A stretch of DNA of 64,000 nt from assembly GCF_042677865.1 (NCBI RefSeq), contig NZ_JBHUDD010000001.1, positions 1-64,000 of the forward strand. The letters run 5' to 3'. This document shows positions 50,558 to 59,743 of this stretch, piece after piece. The stretch comes from Lutimaribacter salitolerans. GTDB lineage: Bacteria; Pseudomonadota; Alphaproteobacteria; Rhodobacterales; Rhodobacteraceae. Made by a program: the position numbers and the translations under genes. The notes below the pieces were generated by a model. The model saw only the letters and a list, made by a program, of their open reading frames with translations. It had not been told where the DNA came from and searched no databases. The number at the start of each line of letters is the position of its first letter. Position 1 is the stretch's first letter.

Positions 50558-51577
50558 TCAGCCGCCGTGCTTGACGATCAGCGCCTTGGCCTGTTCGATC
50601 AGGGCGCGGCCATCGATGCCCTTGGCATCCATGTCGGCCACCCAGCGGTCGATCACCGGTTCGGCCTTGGCCTTCCAGCGGGCAACCTCGTCGGTGTCCA
50701 GTTGCACGATGGTGTTGCCGGCCTCCACGGCCAGATCCCGCGCGGGCTTGTCGTAGTCCCACATCACCTGTGCTGCGAACTCCGACAGCGCCATGCCGGA
50801 TTCCGCGTCGATGGCGGCGCGGATGTCCTCGGGCAGGCTGTCATACTTGTCGCGGTTCATCACGGTGATGATCGTCGCGGTATACAGCGACTCATCGCCC
50901 GAGAATTCGACGTGATGATCCACCAGTTCCGACAACCGGATCGCGGCGGTCACTTCCCACGGGATCACCGTGGCGTCGATCACGCCCTTGGACATCGCCT
51001 CGGGAATGGCGGGCAGGGGCATGCCCACGGGGGTCGCGCCCAGTTCGCCCAGCATGTCCGAGATCACGCGGGTCGGGCCGCGCAGCTTCTTGCCTTCCAT
51101 GTCCTCCAGCTTGGTGATGGGGGATTTGGAATGGATCATGCCCGGCCCGTGCACCCATGCGCCCAAGACCTTGACGTTGCTGTATTCCCCGTCCTGAAGC
51201 TCGGTTTCGACAAGGTCCTGAAACGCCTTGGACGTGGCGATCGGGTTGGTCATCATGAAGGGCAGTTCGAACACTTCGGTCTTGGGGAACCGCCCCGGCG
51301 TGTAGCCCACGACTGTCATGATGATGTCGGCCACGCCGTCGATCGCCTGATCCATCAGATCCGGCGGACGCCCACCCAGGGCCATCGCGTCGTAATGCTC
51401 GATCTTGACCTTGCCGTCGGTGCGCGCCTCGATGCGCTCGGCCCATGGTTTCAGGATATGCGCGGGCACGGGCGCGGGGGGGGGCAGGAACTGGTGCAGG
51501 CGCAGCGTCACCTCCTGCGCGGCGGCGATCCCGGGCATCAGCCCCAGTGCCAGCGCGGCGGCCGCCACGGATTTCAT
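50558..51577 (-). CDS. TRAP transporter substrate-binding protein, DctP family (no permease partners nearby)
   Basis: A 339-residue periplasmic binding protein. The signal peptide (MKSVAAAALALGLMPGIAAA) is followed by QEVTLRLHQFLPPPAPVPAH. The DctP-family segments LPFMMTNPIATSKAFQDLVE and GPGMIHSKSPITKLEDMEGK are present. A TRAP system normally has DctQ and DctM permeases beside this gene; neither is in the window. It lies 95 bases downstream of the P450 gene on the same strand and may be its operon partner. Substrates of DctP proteins are usually carboxylates. Confidence 0.9.
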   Translation of the reverse strand: MKSVAAAALALGLMPGIAAAQEVTLRLHQFLPPPAPVPAHILKPWAERIEARTDGKVKIEHYDAMALGGRPPDLMDQAIDGVADIIMTVVGYTPGRFPKTEVFELPFMMTNPIATSKAFQDLVETELQDGEYSNVKVLGAWVHGPGMIHSKSPITKLEDMEGKKLRGPTRVISDMLGELGATPVGMPLPAIPEAMSKGVIDATVIPWEVTAAIRLSELVDHHVEFSGDESLYTATIITVMNRDKYDSLPEDIRAAIDAESGMALSEFAAQVMWDYDKPARDLAVEAGNTIVQLDTDEVARWKAKAEPVIDRWVADMDAKGIDGRALIEQAKALIVKHGG

Positions 51578-51672
51578 CAGATAACGTCGTTTAATGTTTC
51601 CTCCCTGGGGTTTGGCCGGTTGATCCGACCGCTGAGCAAATGGTTATCCAAGATAACTATTATGTCCAGAAA

Positions 51673-52866
51673 TTAATTCAGCACCACCGGCAGGCTGCGT
51701 GGCCCGCGAAAGCCGAAACCGGTAAAGGCCACCTTGCCCGCATCGGCCAGTTCCATGTTCGGAAAGCGCTCGAACAGCATCGGCAGCAATATATTGGCCA
51801 GCATCCGCCGCGCGATATGGGTGCCCTGGCAGAAATGCGGCCCATTGCCAAAGGCCTGATGCGGGGTCTTGGCGCGGAAGATGTCGAACAGGTGCCCGTT
51901 CTCGAACACCGCCTCATCGTGATTGGCCGAAGCTTGCGAGGTCATCACCGTATCGCCCTTGGGAATCACGAATCCGCCGATCTCGACATCCTCCTTGGCG
52001 ACGCGGCTGGACACCTGGATCGGCGCAACCCAGCGCACGCCTTCCTCGAAGGCCTGCGTCCACAACCCGTCGCGCTTGCAGGCGTCGAACTGGTCGGGGT
52101 TGGACAGCAGGCCATAGATGATGGTCAGCGCGGCATCGCGCGGCTCGTTGATGCCGCCGCCGATGGCGATCTTGATGTTGCTGTGGATCTGGCTTTGCGC
52201 GATCGGGTCCTCGGCATTGACCATGACCGACAGTGCGCTCTGATCCGGTTCGGCCCGGTGCCTGTCGGCAGCGGTGATGAACACCGCGTCCATCTCGTCA
52301 TTGGCCCTGTCACATTCGGCGAACAGCGCCGGATCCCAGCCGAAATTGCCCGCCCCGTCGATCAGGATCTGGCTCCAGCGTTGCATTGTGTGGGCATCGA
52401 CCTCGGGGATGCCCAGCAGATGCGACAGGCAGGCGGCGGCATAGGGGCCGGTCAGGTCGGTGAACAGGTCCACCGTTTCGCCACGGGGCAGGGCGGCCAC
52501 GTAGTCTTCGGCGATCCGGGTATAGGTCGGCGTCCAGCACTGGTTGATGTTGCGCCCGGAAAAGGCCGGAGCCATCGCGCCGCGCTCGCGGGCGTGCTCC
52601 TCGCCATCCTTGCGCATCAGCGTGTGGGCGCGAAAGGCGCGCTGCATCGGCGTGTCGGGGTCGTTGGTGGAAAACAGTTCGGGCGAATCCTTGACCCACT
52701 TGGTGTGCTCGGCTCTGGTCAGCAGGGTGCGCCCCAGCGCCTTGACGTGCAGCACCGGCGTTTCCCGCCGCAGTCGCGCGTAGACGCTGTAGGGATCACG
52801 CACCATCTGCGGAATGGTGATGGTGTCGTCGACGGGCGCGTGCGGCATTTGTGTGGTGATGGTCAC
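51673..52866 (-). CDS. Cytochrome P450
   Basis: A 397-residue bacterial P450. The haem-ligand loop is FGNGPHFCQGTHIAR with Cys near residue 345, and the ExxR region precedes it in AFEEGVRWVAPIQV. The I-helix reads IAIGGGINEPRDA near 238-250. At the positions of the Asp251-Thr252 pair of P450cam it has Asn-Glu, so the proton-delivery residues are unusual. Start is a GTG (VTITTQMPHA) preceded by GGGAGGG. It is divergent from a LysR regulator and upstream of a TRAP binding protein. No ferredoxin or reductase gene is adjacent. Substrate is unknown. Confidence 0.92.
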   Translation of the reverse strand: MTITTQMPHAPVDDTITIPQMVRDPYSVYARLRRETPVLHVKALGRTLLTRAEHTKWVKDSPELFSTNDPDTPMQRAFRAHTLMRKDGEEHARERGAMAPAFSGRNINQCWTPTYTRIAEDYVAALPRGETVDLFTDLTGPYAAACLSHLLGIPEVDAHTMQRWSQILIDGAGNFGWDPALFAECDRANDEMDAVFITAADRHRAEPDQSALSVMVNAEDPIAQSQIHSNIKIAIGGGINEPRDAALTIIYGLLSNPDQFDACKRDGLWTQAFEEGVRWVAPIQVSSRVAKEDVEIGGFVIPKGDTVMTSQASANHDEAVFENGHLFDIFRAKTPHQAFGNGPHFCQGTHIARRMLANILLPMLFERFPNMELADAGKVAFTGFGFRGPRSLPVVLN

Positions 52867-52931
52867 TGATCCCTCCCCTGATCCATGATCCGCCCAGGAT
52901 AGGGGCAGGGGTTGCCATCTGGCAATCCGAT

Positions 52932-52958
52932 GGATTTGATGGGCTGCATCGGAAATCC
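52932..52958. promoter_or_regulatory. Candidate LysR-type operator between P450 and LysR genes
   Basis: GGATTTGATG and CATCGGAAATCC form an imperfect inverted repeat within the 108-base divergent gap, centred 30 bases before the LysR ATG. Dyads of this kind are typical LysR binding sites that control a divergent gene. It is not verified. Confidence 0.4.
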
Positions 52959-52974
52959 TGATGGAGGAGGCAGG

Positions 52975-53865
52975 ATGGACGCCTATTCGGTCGATTTCGC
53001 GGCGCTGCGGGTGTTGCGGCTGGTGCATGCGCATGGCTCGTTCACCCGCGCGGCCGAGGCGCTTGACACCACGCAAAGCGCTGTCAGCTACACGATCGAG
53101 CGCCTGCGCCGGGCGTTTGACGATCCGTTGTTCGTGCGCCAGGGTGCCGGCATCGTGGCCACCGACCGCTGCGACGAGATCGTGGCCGAGGCCGCGCGGA
53201 TGCTGGACCGCTTTGCCGCGCTGAGCGCGCCGCGCGGGTTCGACCCCGGCCGGGCCGAGGCGGCGGTGACGATCAGTTGCAACCATTACGAACGGGTGAC
53301 GGTTGTGCCCTGGCTGATGCATGCCCTGCGCGCCCAGGCGCCCGGCCTGCGGCTGCACATCATTTCCAGCACCGTGCGCGGCAAGGAGCAGTTGAGCCGG
53401 GGCGAAAGCGATCTGCTGATCGGGCCGATCCGGATCGAGGATGCAGGGTTTTTCCGACGCCGGCTGATGGAGGATATCTATGTCTGCGTGATGGACCCGG
53501 CCAACCCGCTGGCACGGGGCGGGCTGGATGCGGCGCGGTTCACCGCGGTCCCGCAGGCGGTGGTGACATACGGGGGCAACTGGCGCTCGGCCTGGCTGGT
53601 CGAGATGGAGCGGGCGGGGGCTGTGCCCAACATGGTGGCCGAACTGCCCAGCCCCGCGAACCTGCCGCAACTGCTGACCGGTACCGACCTGATCGCCACG
53701 GTGCCCGCCCGCGTGGCGCGGGGTTTCGGCCCCGGGCTGGCGGTGTGCGAGTGCCCGTTCCCGGCCCCGTTCGGGATCGACCTGTACTGGACCGGGCGCA
53801 CCCACGAGGCACCGATGCACAAATGGCTGCGCGGCCTGATCGCGCAGGCGGCAACCGAGGTGTGA
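52975..53865 (+). CDS. LysR-family transcriptional regulator
   Basis: A 296-residue regulator. The HTH is residues about 7-60: ALRVLRLVHAHGSFTRAAEA, TTQSAVSYTIERLRRAF and DPLFVRQG. The rest is a LysR effector-binding domain. ATG 52975 has a strong AGGAGGCAGG upstream. It is divergent from the cytochrome P450 with a shared 108-base control region, so it probably controls the P450-TRAP unit in response to a substrate. Confidence 0.92.
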   Translation: MDAYSVDFAALRVLRLVHAHGSFTRAAEALDTTQSAVSYTIERLRRAFDDPLFVRQGAGIVATDRCDEIVAEAARMLDRFAALSAPRGFDPGRAEAAVTISCNHYERVTVVPWLMHALRAQAPGLRLHIISSTVRGKEQLSRGESDLLIGPIRIEDAGFFRRRLMEDIYVCVMDPANPLARGGLDAARFTAVPQAVVTYGGNWRSAWLVEMERAGAVPNMVAELPSPANLPQLLTGTDLIATVPARVARGFGPGLAVCECPFPAPFGIDLYWTGRTHEAPMHKWLRGLIAQAATEV

Positions 53866-53941
53866 GTGACTGCCGTCGGAAATGGGTCGTGCCGCTGGCA
53901 CGACGCAGGCTTTGCGCGGCCCTTGCGGGCCACGCCGTGTC

Positions 53942-53976
53942 AGGGGGGCGCTGCCCCCCTCTTGGCCCGATGGGCC
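53942..53976. repeat. GC-rich hairpins between convergent LysR and ABC genes
   Basis: AGGGGGGC with GCCCCCCT (53942-53960) and GGCCC with GGGCC (53964-53976) are followed directly by dispersed repeat copy 6. This is the same arrangement as at 12722-12814, so hairpins plus repeat may form one larger unit. Confidence 0.6.
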
Positions 53977-53979
53977 AAT

Positions 53980-54016
53980 TCACCCCCCGGAGTTTACCTG
54001 GCAAGATGAAGCTGGA
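53980..54016 (+). repeat. Dispersed intergenic repeat, copy 6
   Basis: ATTCACCCCCCGGAGTTTACC followed by TGGCAAGATGAAGCTGGA. This is the copy closest to copy 1 (12781) and lies six bases from the end of the OppF-type gene. Confidence 0.8.
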
Positions 54017-54021
54017 CCAGT

Positions 54022-55010
54022 TCAGGAGTGCGCCGGTTCGGCGGGTCCGGGGAAGTGGCAGGCGACCTGATGGCCGGCCACGGTTTCCAGCGCGGGCTGG
54101 GTGGCGCGGCAGAGGTCCTGCGCGCGCGGACACCGCTCGACAAAGGCGCAGCCCCTGGGCGGGTTGAGCGGGCTTGGAGGGTCGCCGCTGATCTTCAGCG
54201 GGCGCACATAGCCGCGCGATTTGCGGCGGGCAAGGCTGGGTGCGGCGGACAAAAGCGCCTGTGTGTAGGGGTGTTGCGGGTTGTCGAACAGGGCGGTGCG
54301 GCTGCCCATCTCGACGATCTTGCCCAGATACATCACGGCCACGTCGTCGCAGACGTGGCGCACCACGCCGAGGTCATGGCTGATGAACAGGTAGGACAGA
54401 CCCAGTTCGGTCTTGAGCCGGGCCAGAAGGTTCAGGATCTGCGCCTGGATCGCCACGTCGAGCGCCGAGACCGGTTCGTCGCAGACCAGCAGGCGCGGAT
54501 TGGTGGTCAGCGCCCGCGCGATCGAGATGCGCTGGCGTTGCCCGCCCGAGAACTGGTGCGGAAACAGGCTGAGCTGATCGGGGCGCAGGCCGACCAGCCG
54601 GAACAGCTCGGTCACGCGGGCACGGCGTTCGGCGGCTGTGCCGATGCCCATCAGGTCCAGCGGTTCGCGCACGATGTCGGCCACCCGGGCGCGCGGATTG
54701 AGGCTGCTGTAGGGGTCCTGAAAGATAAGCTGCACGTCACGGCGGCGCTGGCGCATGTCCTCGTCGCTCAGCTCCAGCAGATCCTGGCCGTCGAAGATTA
54801 CCTTGCCGTTCGCGGCGGGCACCAGCCGGATCGCTGCCATCGCGGTGGTGGTCTTGCCCGAACCGGATTCGCCCACGATCCCCAGCGCGCGGCCCTGTTC
54901 GAGTGTGAACGAGACCTCGCGCACCGCTTCGAGATACCGGCGCGGCCCGAAGATCGACGCCTTGGGCATGGCGAAACGCACGGTCAGGTCCTGCACGTCC
55001 AGAAGGGCGG

Positions 55011-55014
<4 letters not shown>
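54022..55014 (-). CDS. Oligopeptide-type ABC ATP-binding protein, OppF/DppF family
   Basis: A 330-residue ATPase. It has GESGSGKTTTAMAAIRL, the oligopeptide-family segment LIFQDPYSSLNPRARVADIV and signature FSGGQRQRISIARAL. A C-terminal oligo_HPY region (NPPRGCAFVERCPRAQDLC) carries the Cys residues typical of that extension. The ATG at 55012-55014 overlaps the OppD stop; a longer frame upstream only covers oppD sequence. It is last in the minus-strand operon. Confidence 0.92.
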
Positions 55015-55981
<967 letters not shown>

Positions 55982-55982
<1 letters not shown>

Positions 55983-56854
55983 CAGCGTTCCCTCAGTTTG
56001 GGATTGAACGCGTCGTTCAGCCCGTCGCCGATCAGGCTAACGGAAAAGACGGTGAAAAAGATCGCAAGGCCGGGAAAGGTGACCGGCCACCAGGCATCTA
56101 GGATGTAATCGCGGTTGGCCCCGATCATCAGGCCCCAGCTCATCACGTTGGGATCGCCCAGGCCCAGAAAGGACAACCCCGCCTCGAACAGGATGGCGAT
56201 GCCGATGGTCAGCGTGGCCGACACGATCAGCGGAGGCATAGCGTTGGGCAGGATCACGGTCCAGATGATGCGGCGGTTCCTGGCCCCGATGGCGCGGGCG
56301 GCGGTGACGTATTCCAGCTCCTTGATCTTGAGGAACTCGGCGCGGGTCAGGCGCGCGGTCTGGGGCCAGCTGACGACGCCGATGGCGATCGAGATGGTCC
56401 AGAGCGAGGGCGAGAACAGCGTGACCAGCACCATGGCGAACAGCAGCGCGGGCAGCACCTGAAAGAACTCGGTCACGCGCATCAGCAGGTTGTCGATCCA
56501 CCCGCCGTAAAATCCCGACAGCGCGCCCAGGGTGACGCCGATCACCATCGTGATCATCGCCGCCGCGGCCCCCACCGCTAGGGTGGGGCCGCCGCCGGTC
56601 AGGATGCCCGCCAGGATGTCGCGGCCCAGGTAATCCGTGCCCAGGGGACACTCGGGTGTCACGCCGGGGGCCTCGTGCGGGGCCCAGACGATTTCGAACG
56701 GATTGCCGGTGTAGATGAAGCTGCCATAGAGTGTGGCCAGCACAATCACCGTCAACATCGCCGTGCCCGCTAGTGCCGGGATGTTGCGGCGGAACATGCG
56801 CCACGCCTCGCGTGCGGGGCTCTGGGCCTTGTAGGTGTCGGTCGGATCACTCAT
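55982..56854 (-). CDS. Oligopeptide-type ABC permease, DppC family
   Basis: A 290-residue permease. After MFRRNIPALAGTAMLTVIVL comes the family motif PLGTDYLGRDILAGILTGG, the EAA loop VTAARAIGARNRRIIWTVIL and GLSFLGLGDPNVMSWG. I use ATG 56854 (GGAAGGAG upstream); a longer frame runs into GC-rich hairpin DNA. The 200-base gap to the DppB gene contains those hairpins and a scaffold join. Confidence 0.9.
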
Positions 56855-56895
56855 TCCGCGCTGTGCTCCTTCCTCTCTCTGGAAATATCCCGGGG

Positions 56896-56961
56896 GGTTT
56901 GGGGGGCTGGCCCCCCATTTGGTCCTGTGGTTTGGGGGGCTGGCCCCCCATTGGTCCTTTG
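56896..56961. repeat. Two tandem 33-base GC-hairpin units inside the ABC operon
   Basis: GGTTTGGGGGGCTGGCCCCC is repeated at 56896 and 56929, each with GGGGGG-CTGG-CCCCCC as a palindrome (56901-56916 and 56934-56949). The units lie between the two permease genes on the minus-strand operon. They could attenuate transcription or be a dispersed roseobacter hairpin repeat. Confidence 0.7.
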
Positions 56962-56982
56962 GTTTTAAGGGCCAACCAGGCA

Positions 56983-57055
56983 TGGGGCGGTGGAACTGTT
57001 TGACAGGTGCGGATCATCNTGGGGCGGTGGAACTGTTTGACAGGTGCGGATCATC
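56983..57055. repeat. 36-bp exact duplication flanking an N (scaffold join)
   Basis: Bases 56983-57018 recur at 57020-57055, separated only by the N at 57019. The pattern equals an unmerged contig overlap. The true gap between the two permease genes is probably about 37 bases shorter than shown. Confidence 0.9.
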
Positions 57056-58028
57056 ACCGCCCCCGCAGTCGCGGGTCGGCCAGACGGTAGCTCACATCGG
57101 TCAGCAGGTTGGCCACCACCACCATCGCGCTGGCAAAGAACAGCACGCCCATGATGGTCGGGTAATCGCGGCGCAGGATGGAATCGAACGCCAGCCGCCC
57201 CATGCCGGGCCAGTTGAACACGGTCTCCACCAGCAGCGCGCCCGAAATCAGGTTGCCGAATTGCAGCCCCGCCACCGTCAGGATTGGCAGGGCGGCATTG
57301 CGCAGGGCGTGCTTGAACAGCACCGATTTCTCGGATGCGCCCTTGGCCCGCGCGGTGCGGATGTAGTCCGATCCCAGCACCTCGAGCATCGAGGCGCGCG
57401 ACAGCCGGGCGTATTGCGCCAGGTAGATGATGGCCAGCGTGAAGGCCGGCAGCACCAGGTGATGGGCGATGTCCAGCGCCTGAACCAGCGGCCCGGCATC
57501 GCGCAGACGCACCGATTGCATGCCCTCGACCGGAAAGATCGGCAGCATGCTGGCAAACAGGATGATCAGCATGATCCCGGTCCAGAACACCGGCACCGCA
57601 TAGCCCACCGTGGCAAAGACCGAGACAAAACCGCTGAGCACGCCATTGGGCTTGCGCGCGGCGACGACACCCAGAAACACGCCCAGCAGGATCGACAGGA
57701 TCTGTGCCACGATCACCAGCAGGATGGTCGGGCCGATGCGGTGCCCGATCAGGCTGGCCACAGACTGGTTGAAAAAGAAGCTCTGACCCAGATCGCCGCG
57801 CAGCACGTTGCCGATATAGATCGCCAGCTGTGTCACGACCGGCTTGTCCAGACCGTATTCCTGCCGGATGCTGTCCAGCATTTCCTCGGTCGCGCCGCCC
57901 ATTTCGCCCGCGATCACCACTGCGGGGTCGCCAGGTGCAAGACGGATCAGCATGAAGTTCAGGATCACCACGCAGAGCATCAGCACAAGGCCATAGCCGA
58001 CGCGGCGCAGCACGTAGGAAAGCGTCAT
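57054..58028 (-). CDS. Oligopeptide-type ABC permease, DppB family
   Basis: A 324-residue permease starting MTLSYVLRRVGYGLVLMLCV. It contains the DppB-typical NVLRGDLGQSFFFNQSVASL loop and the RTARAKGASEKSVLFKHALR EAA loop. ATG 58028 is chosen because the upstream extension has no membrane or family character. It follows the binding-protein gene by 64 bases that contain a perfect 12-bp hairpin. The stop lies at a duplicated contig end, but reading frame is intact. Confidence 0.92.
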   Translation of the reverse strand: MTLSYVLRRVGYGLVLMLCVVILNFMLIRLAPGDPAVVIAGEMGGATEEMLDSIRQEYGLDKPVVTQLAIYIGNVLRGDLGQSFFFNQSVASLIGHRIGPTILLVIVAQILSILLGVFLGVVAARKPNGVLSGFVSVFATVGYAVPVFWTGIMLIILFASMLPIFPVEGMQSVRLRDAGPLVQALDIAHHLVLPAFTLAIIYLAQYARLSRASMLEVLGSDYIRTARAKGASEKSVLFKHALRNAALPILTVAGLQFGNLISGALLVETVFNWPGMGRLAFDSILRRDYPTIMGVLFFASAMVVVANLLTDVSYRLADPRLRGR

Positions 58029-58050
58029 GTCAACCCCGGTGCAGGAATGG

Positions 58051-58079
58051 GGACAGGGCCGCGTGGTGCGGCCCTGTCC
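58051..58079. other. Intercistronic hairpin between binding protein and permease genes
   Basis: GGACAGGGCCGC pairs perfectly with GCGGCCCTGTCC across a 5-base loop. There is no U-run, so it is more likely an mRNA-stabilising or partial-attenuation hairpin that gives higher expression of the binding protein than of the permeases, as in other ABC operons (inference). Confidence 0.7.
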
Positions 58080-58092
58080 GGTGTCGGTTCGG

Positions 58093-59652
58093 TCACTCGG
58101 ACCATTCCACCCTGTCCATCGGGTGCATTGCGCCCCAGATGCCGGTGGGTGCGTTCTGCAACCGCTTGTCATAGGCGGTGTGATAGGGCGTGGCATTGAT
58201 GAAGTAGATCGGCACATCCTGCGCGATGATCTGCTGGAACTCGGAATACATCGCCTTGCGCTTGTCCTGGTCCAGCTCGATCGCGGCGTCGTTCAAAAGC
58301 TGATCGACCTGGTCGTTGCAATAGCTTTGGGTGTTCGACCAGATCACGCCCTGCCGGATGTTGTCGCACAGATAGGTGCGGTGCACCCCGATCACCGGGT
58401 CGCCCCAGTTGAACACCACGTCCATCGTCATCTCGAAATCATGCCCGCCGACACGACCGGCCCAGGTGGGGAAATCGGGCGCGGCGCGCACGGTGACGTT
58501 GATGCCGATCTTGCCAAGCTGCGACTTCATGTATTCGGCCACCGATTGCTGCTGCTCTTTCGGGCCGGGGATATAGTCGATGGTCAGGTCCATGCCGTCG
58601 GCAAACCCGGCCTCGGCCATCAGGGCCTGCGCCTTGTCCAGATCGACGTCATAGGTTTCGATATCGGCCTCGAAGAACGGCGAGCTTTCGATGATCGGCC
58701 CACGCTGGACCGTGCTGACACCGCGATGCAGCGCCTTGGTAATGAATTCACGGTCGATCGCATAGGAAATGGCCTGCCGCACCCGCACATCCGACAGCTT
58801 TTCGGACTTGGTGTTGAAGGCCAGCCAGTTGATCGGCCCGACCGCGGCATAGCCCTGATCGGTGATGGTCAGGTGGTCGGCCTCTTGCAAACGGCGGATT
58901 TCCTGGCTGCCTGCCATGAACGGATACATGTCCGCATCGCCGTTCTGCATCGAGATCAGCAGGGCGGACGGGTCCTTGACGATGCGGATCAGGATTTCAT
59001 CCAGCTTGGGACGGCCGTCGATGAAGAAATTCGGGTTCTTCTTGAGAACGATCGCCTCGCCCGCGGTGAATTCCTGCAACATGAACGGGCCCGAGCCGAC
59101 AACATCGGTGCTGTTGCGCGGGTGCGAGGCCACGTCCTGCCCGTCGCCGTAGATGTGCTTGGGCAGTACCGGGGCCAGCGCGGGCGACAGCGACAGCAAC
59201 AGGGCCGGGTGCGGTTGCGACAGGCGGATCACGGCGGTCTGCGCGTCGGGCGTGTCCACGCCCTCGACCGGGGCGAACATGGACTTGAACGGGTGGTTTT
59301 CCTTGGTCGTCATGATGGAAAACGCCACGTCTTCCGAGGTGATGGGTTCGCCATCATGGAAAGTGGCCCCTTTGACAAGGTTGAGCGTGACCGACAGGCC
59401 ATCCTCGGCCACCTCCCAGCTTTCGGCCAGATAGGGCTGTGGCTCCCAGTTCTCGTCATAGCGCAGCGGCGAGGCAAAGATCTGGGTCGATGGCACGGCG
59501 GTGGCGATGCCCGACTGCACCGCGCCATTCAGGTGGCGGGGCACCTGGCTGGACACGATGACCAGCGTGCCGCCGTCGGCCCAGACGGGGGGTGTGTAAA
59601 GCGCGCCTACGGCAATGGCCGCCGCGCCCAATAGGCATGGAACGAGTTTCAT
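58093..59652 (-). CDS. ABC transporter substrate-binding protein, peptide/nickel family 5
   Basis: A 519-residue SBP_bac_5 protein. It has a Sec-type signal peptide (MKLVPCLLGAAAIAVGALYT, ending near VWA), unlike the Tat-exported paralogue at 23500. Core segments are LNLVKGATFHDGEPITSEDV, GSGPFML and IPGPKEQQQSVAEYMKSQL. It is the first transport gene of the operon (binding protein, DppB, DppC, OppD, OppF). The neighbouring amidohydrolases suggest an amide-type ligand (inference). Confidence 0.92.
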   Translation of the reverse strand: MKLVPCLLGAAAIAVGALYTPPVWADGGTLVIVSSQVPRHLNGAVQSGIATAVPSTQIFASPLRYDENWEPQPYLAESWEVAEDGLSVTLNLVKGATFHDGEPITSEDVAFSIMTTKENHPFKSMFAPVEGVDTPDAQTAVIRLSQPHPALLLSLSPALAPVLPKHIYGDGQDVASHPRNSTDVVGSGPFMLQEFTAGEAIVLKKNPNFFIDGRPKLDEILIRIVKDPSALLISMQNGDADMYPFMAGSQEIRRLQEADHLTITDQGYAAVGPINWLAFNTKSEKLSDVRVRQAISYAIDREFITKALHRGVSTVQRGPIIESSPFFEADIETYDVDLDKAQALMAEAGFADGMDLTIDYIPGPKEQQQSVAEYMKSQLGKIGINVTVRAAPDFPTWAGRVGGHDFEMTMDVVFNWGDPVIGVHRTYLCDNIRQGVIWSNTQSYCNDQVDQLLNDAAIELDQDKRKAMYSEFQQIIAQDVPIYFINATPYHTAYDKRLQNAPTGIWGAMHPMDRVEWSE

Positions 59653-59743
59653 CAGCAGTCTCCCTGTGGTGTGCCTTTTGGCTTATGGGATCACGCTAGC
59701 GAAGGCCTATGCCACAGAAAAGCGTGTTTAATAGGCTTCTAAA

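Noticed and set aside
51673..53901. 742-residue version of the P450
   Set aside because: The extra N-terminal part is antisense to the LysR gene; the GTG at 52864-52866 with GGGAGGG upstream gives a normal-length P450.
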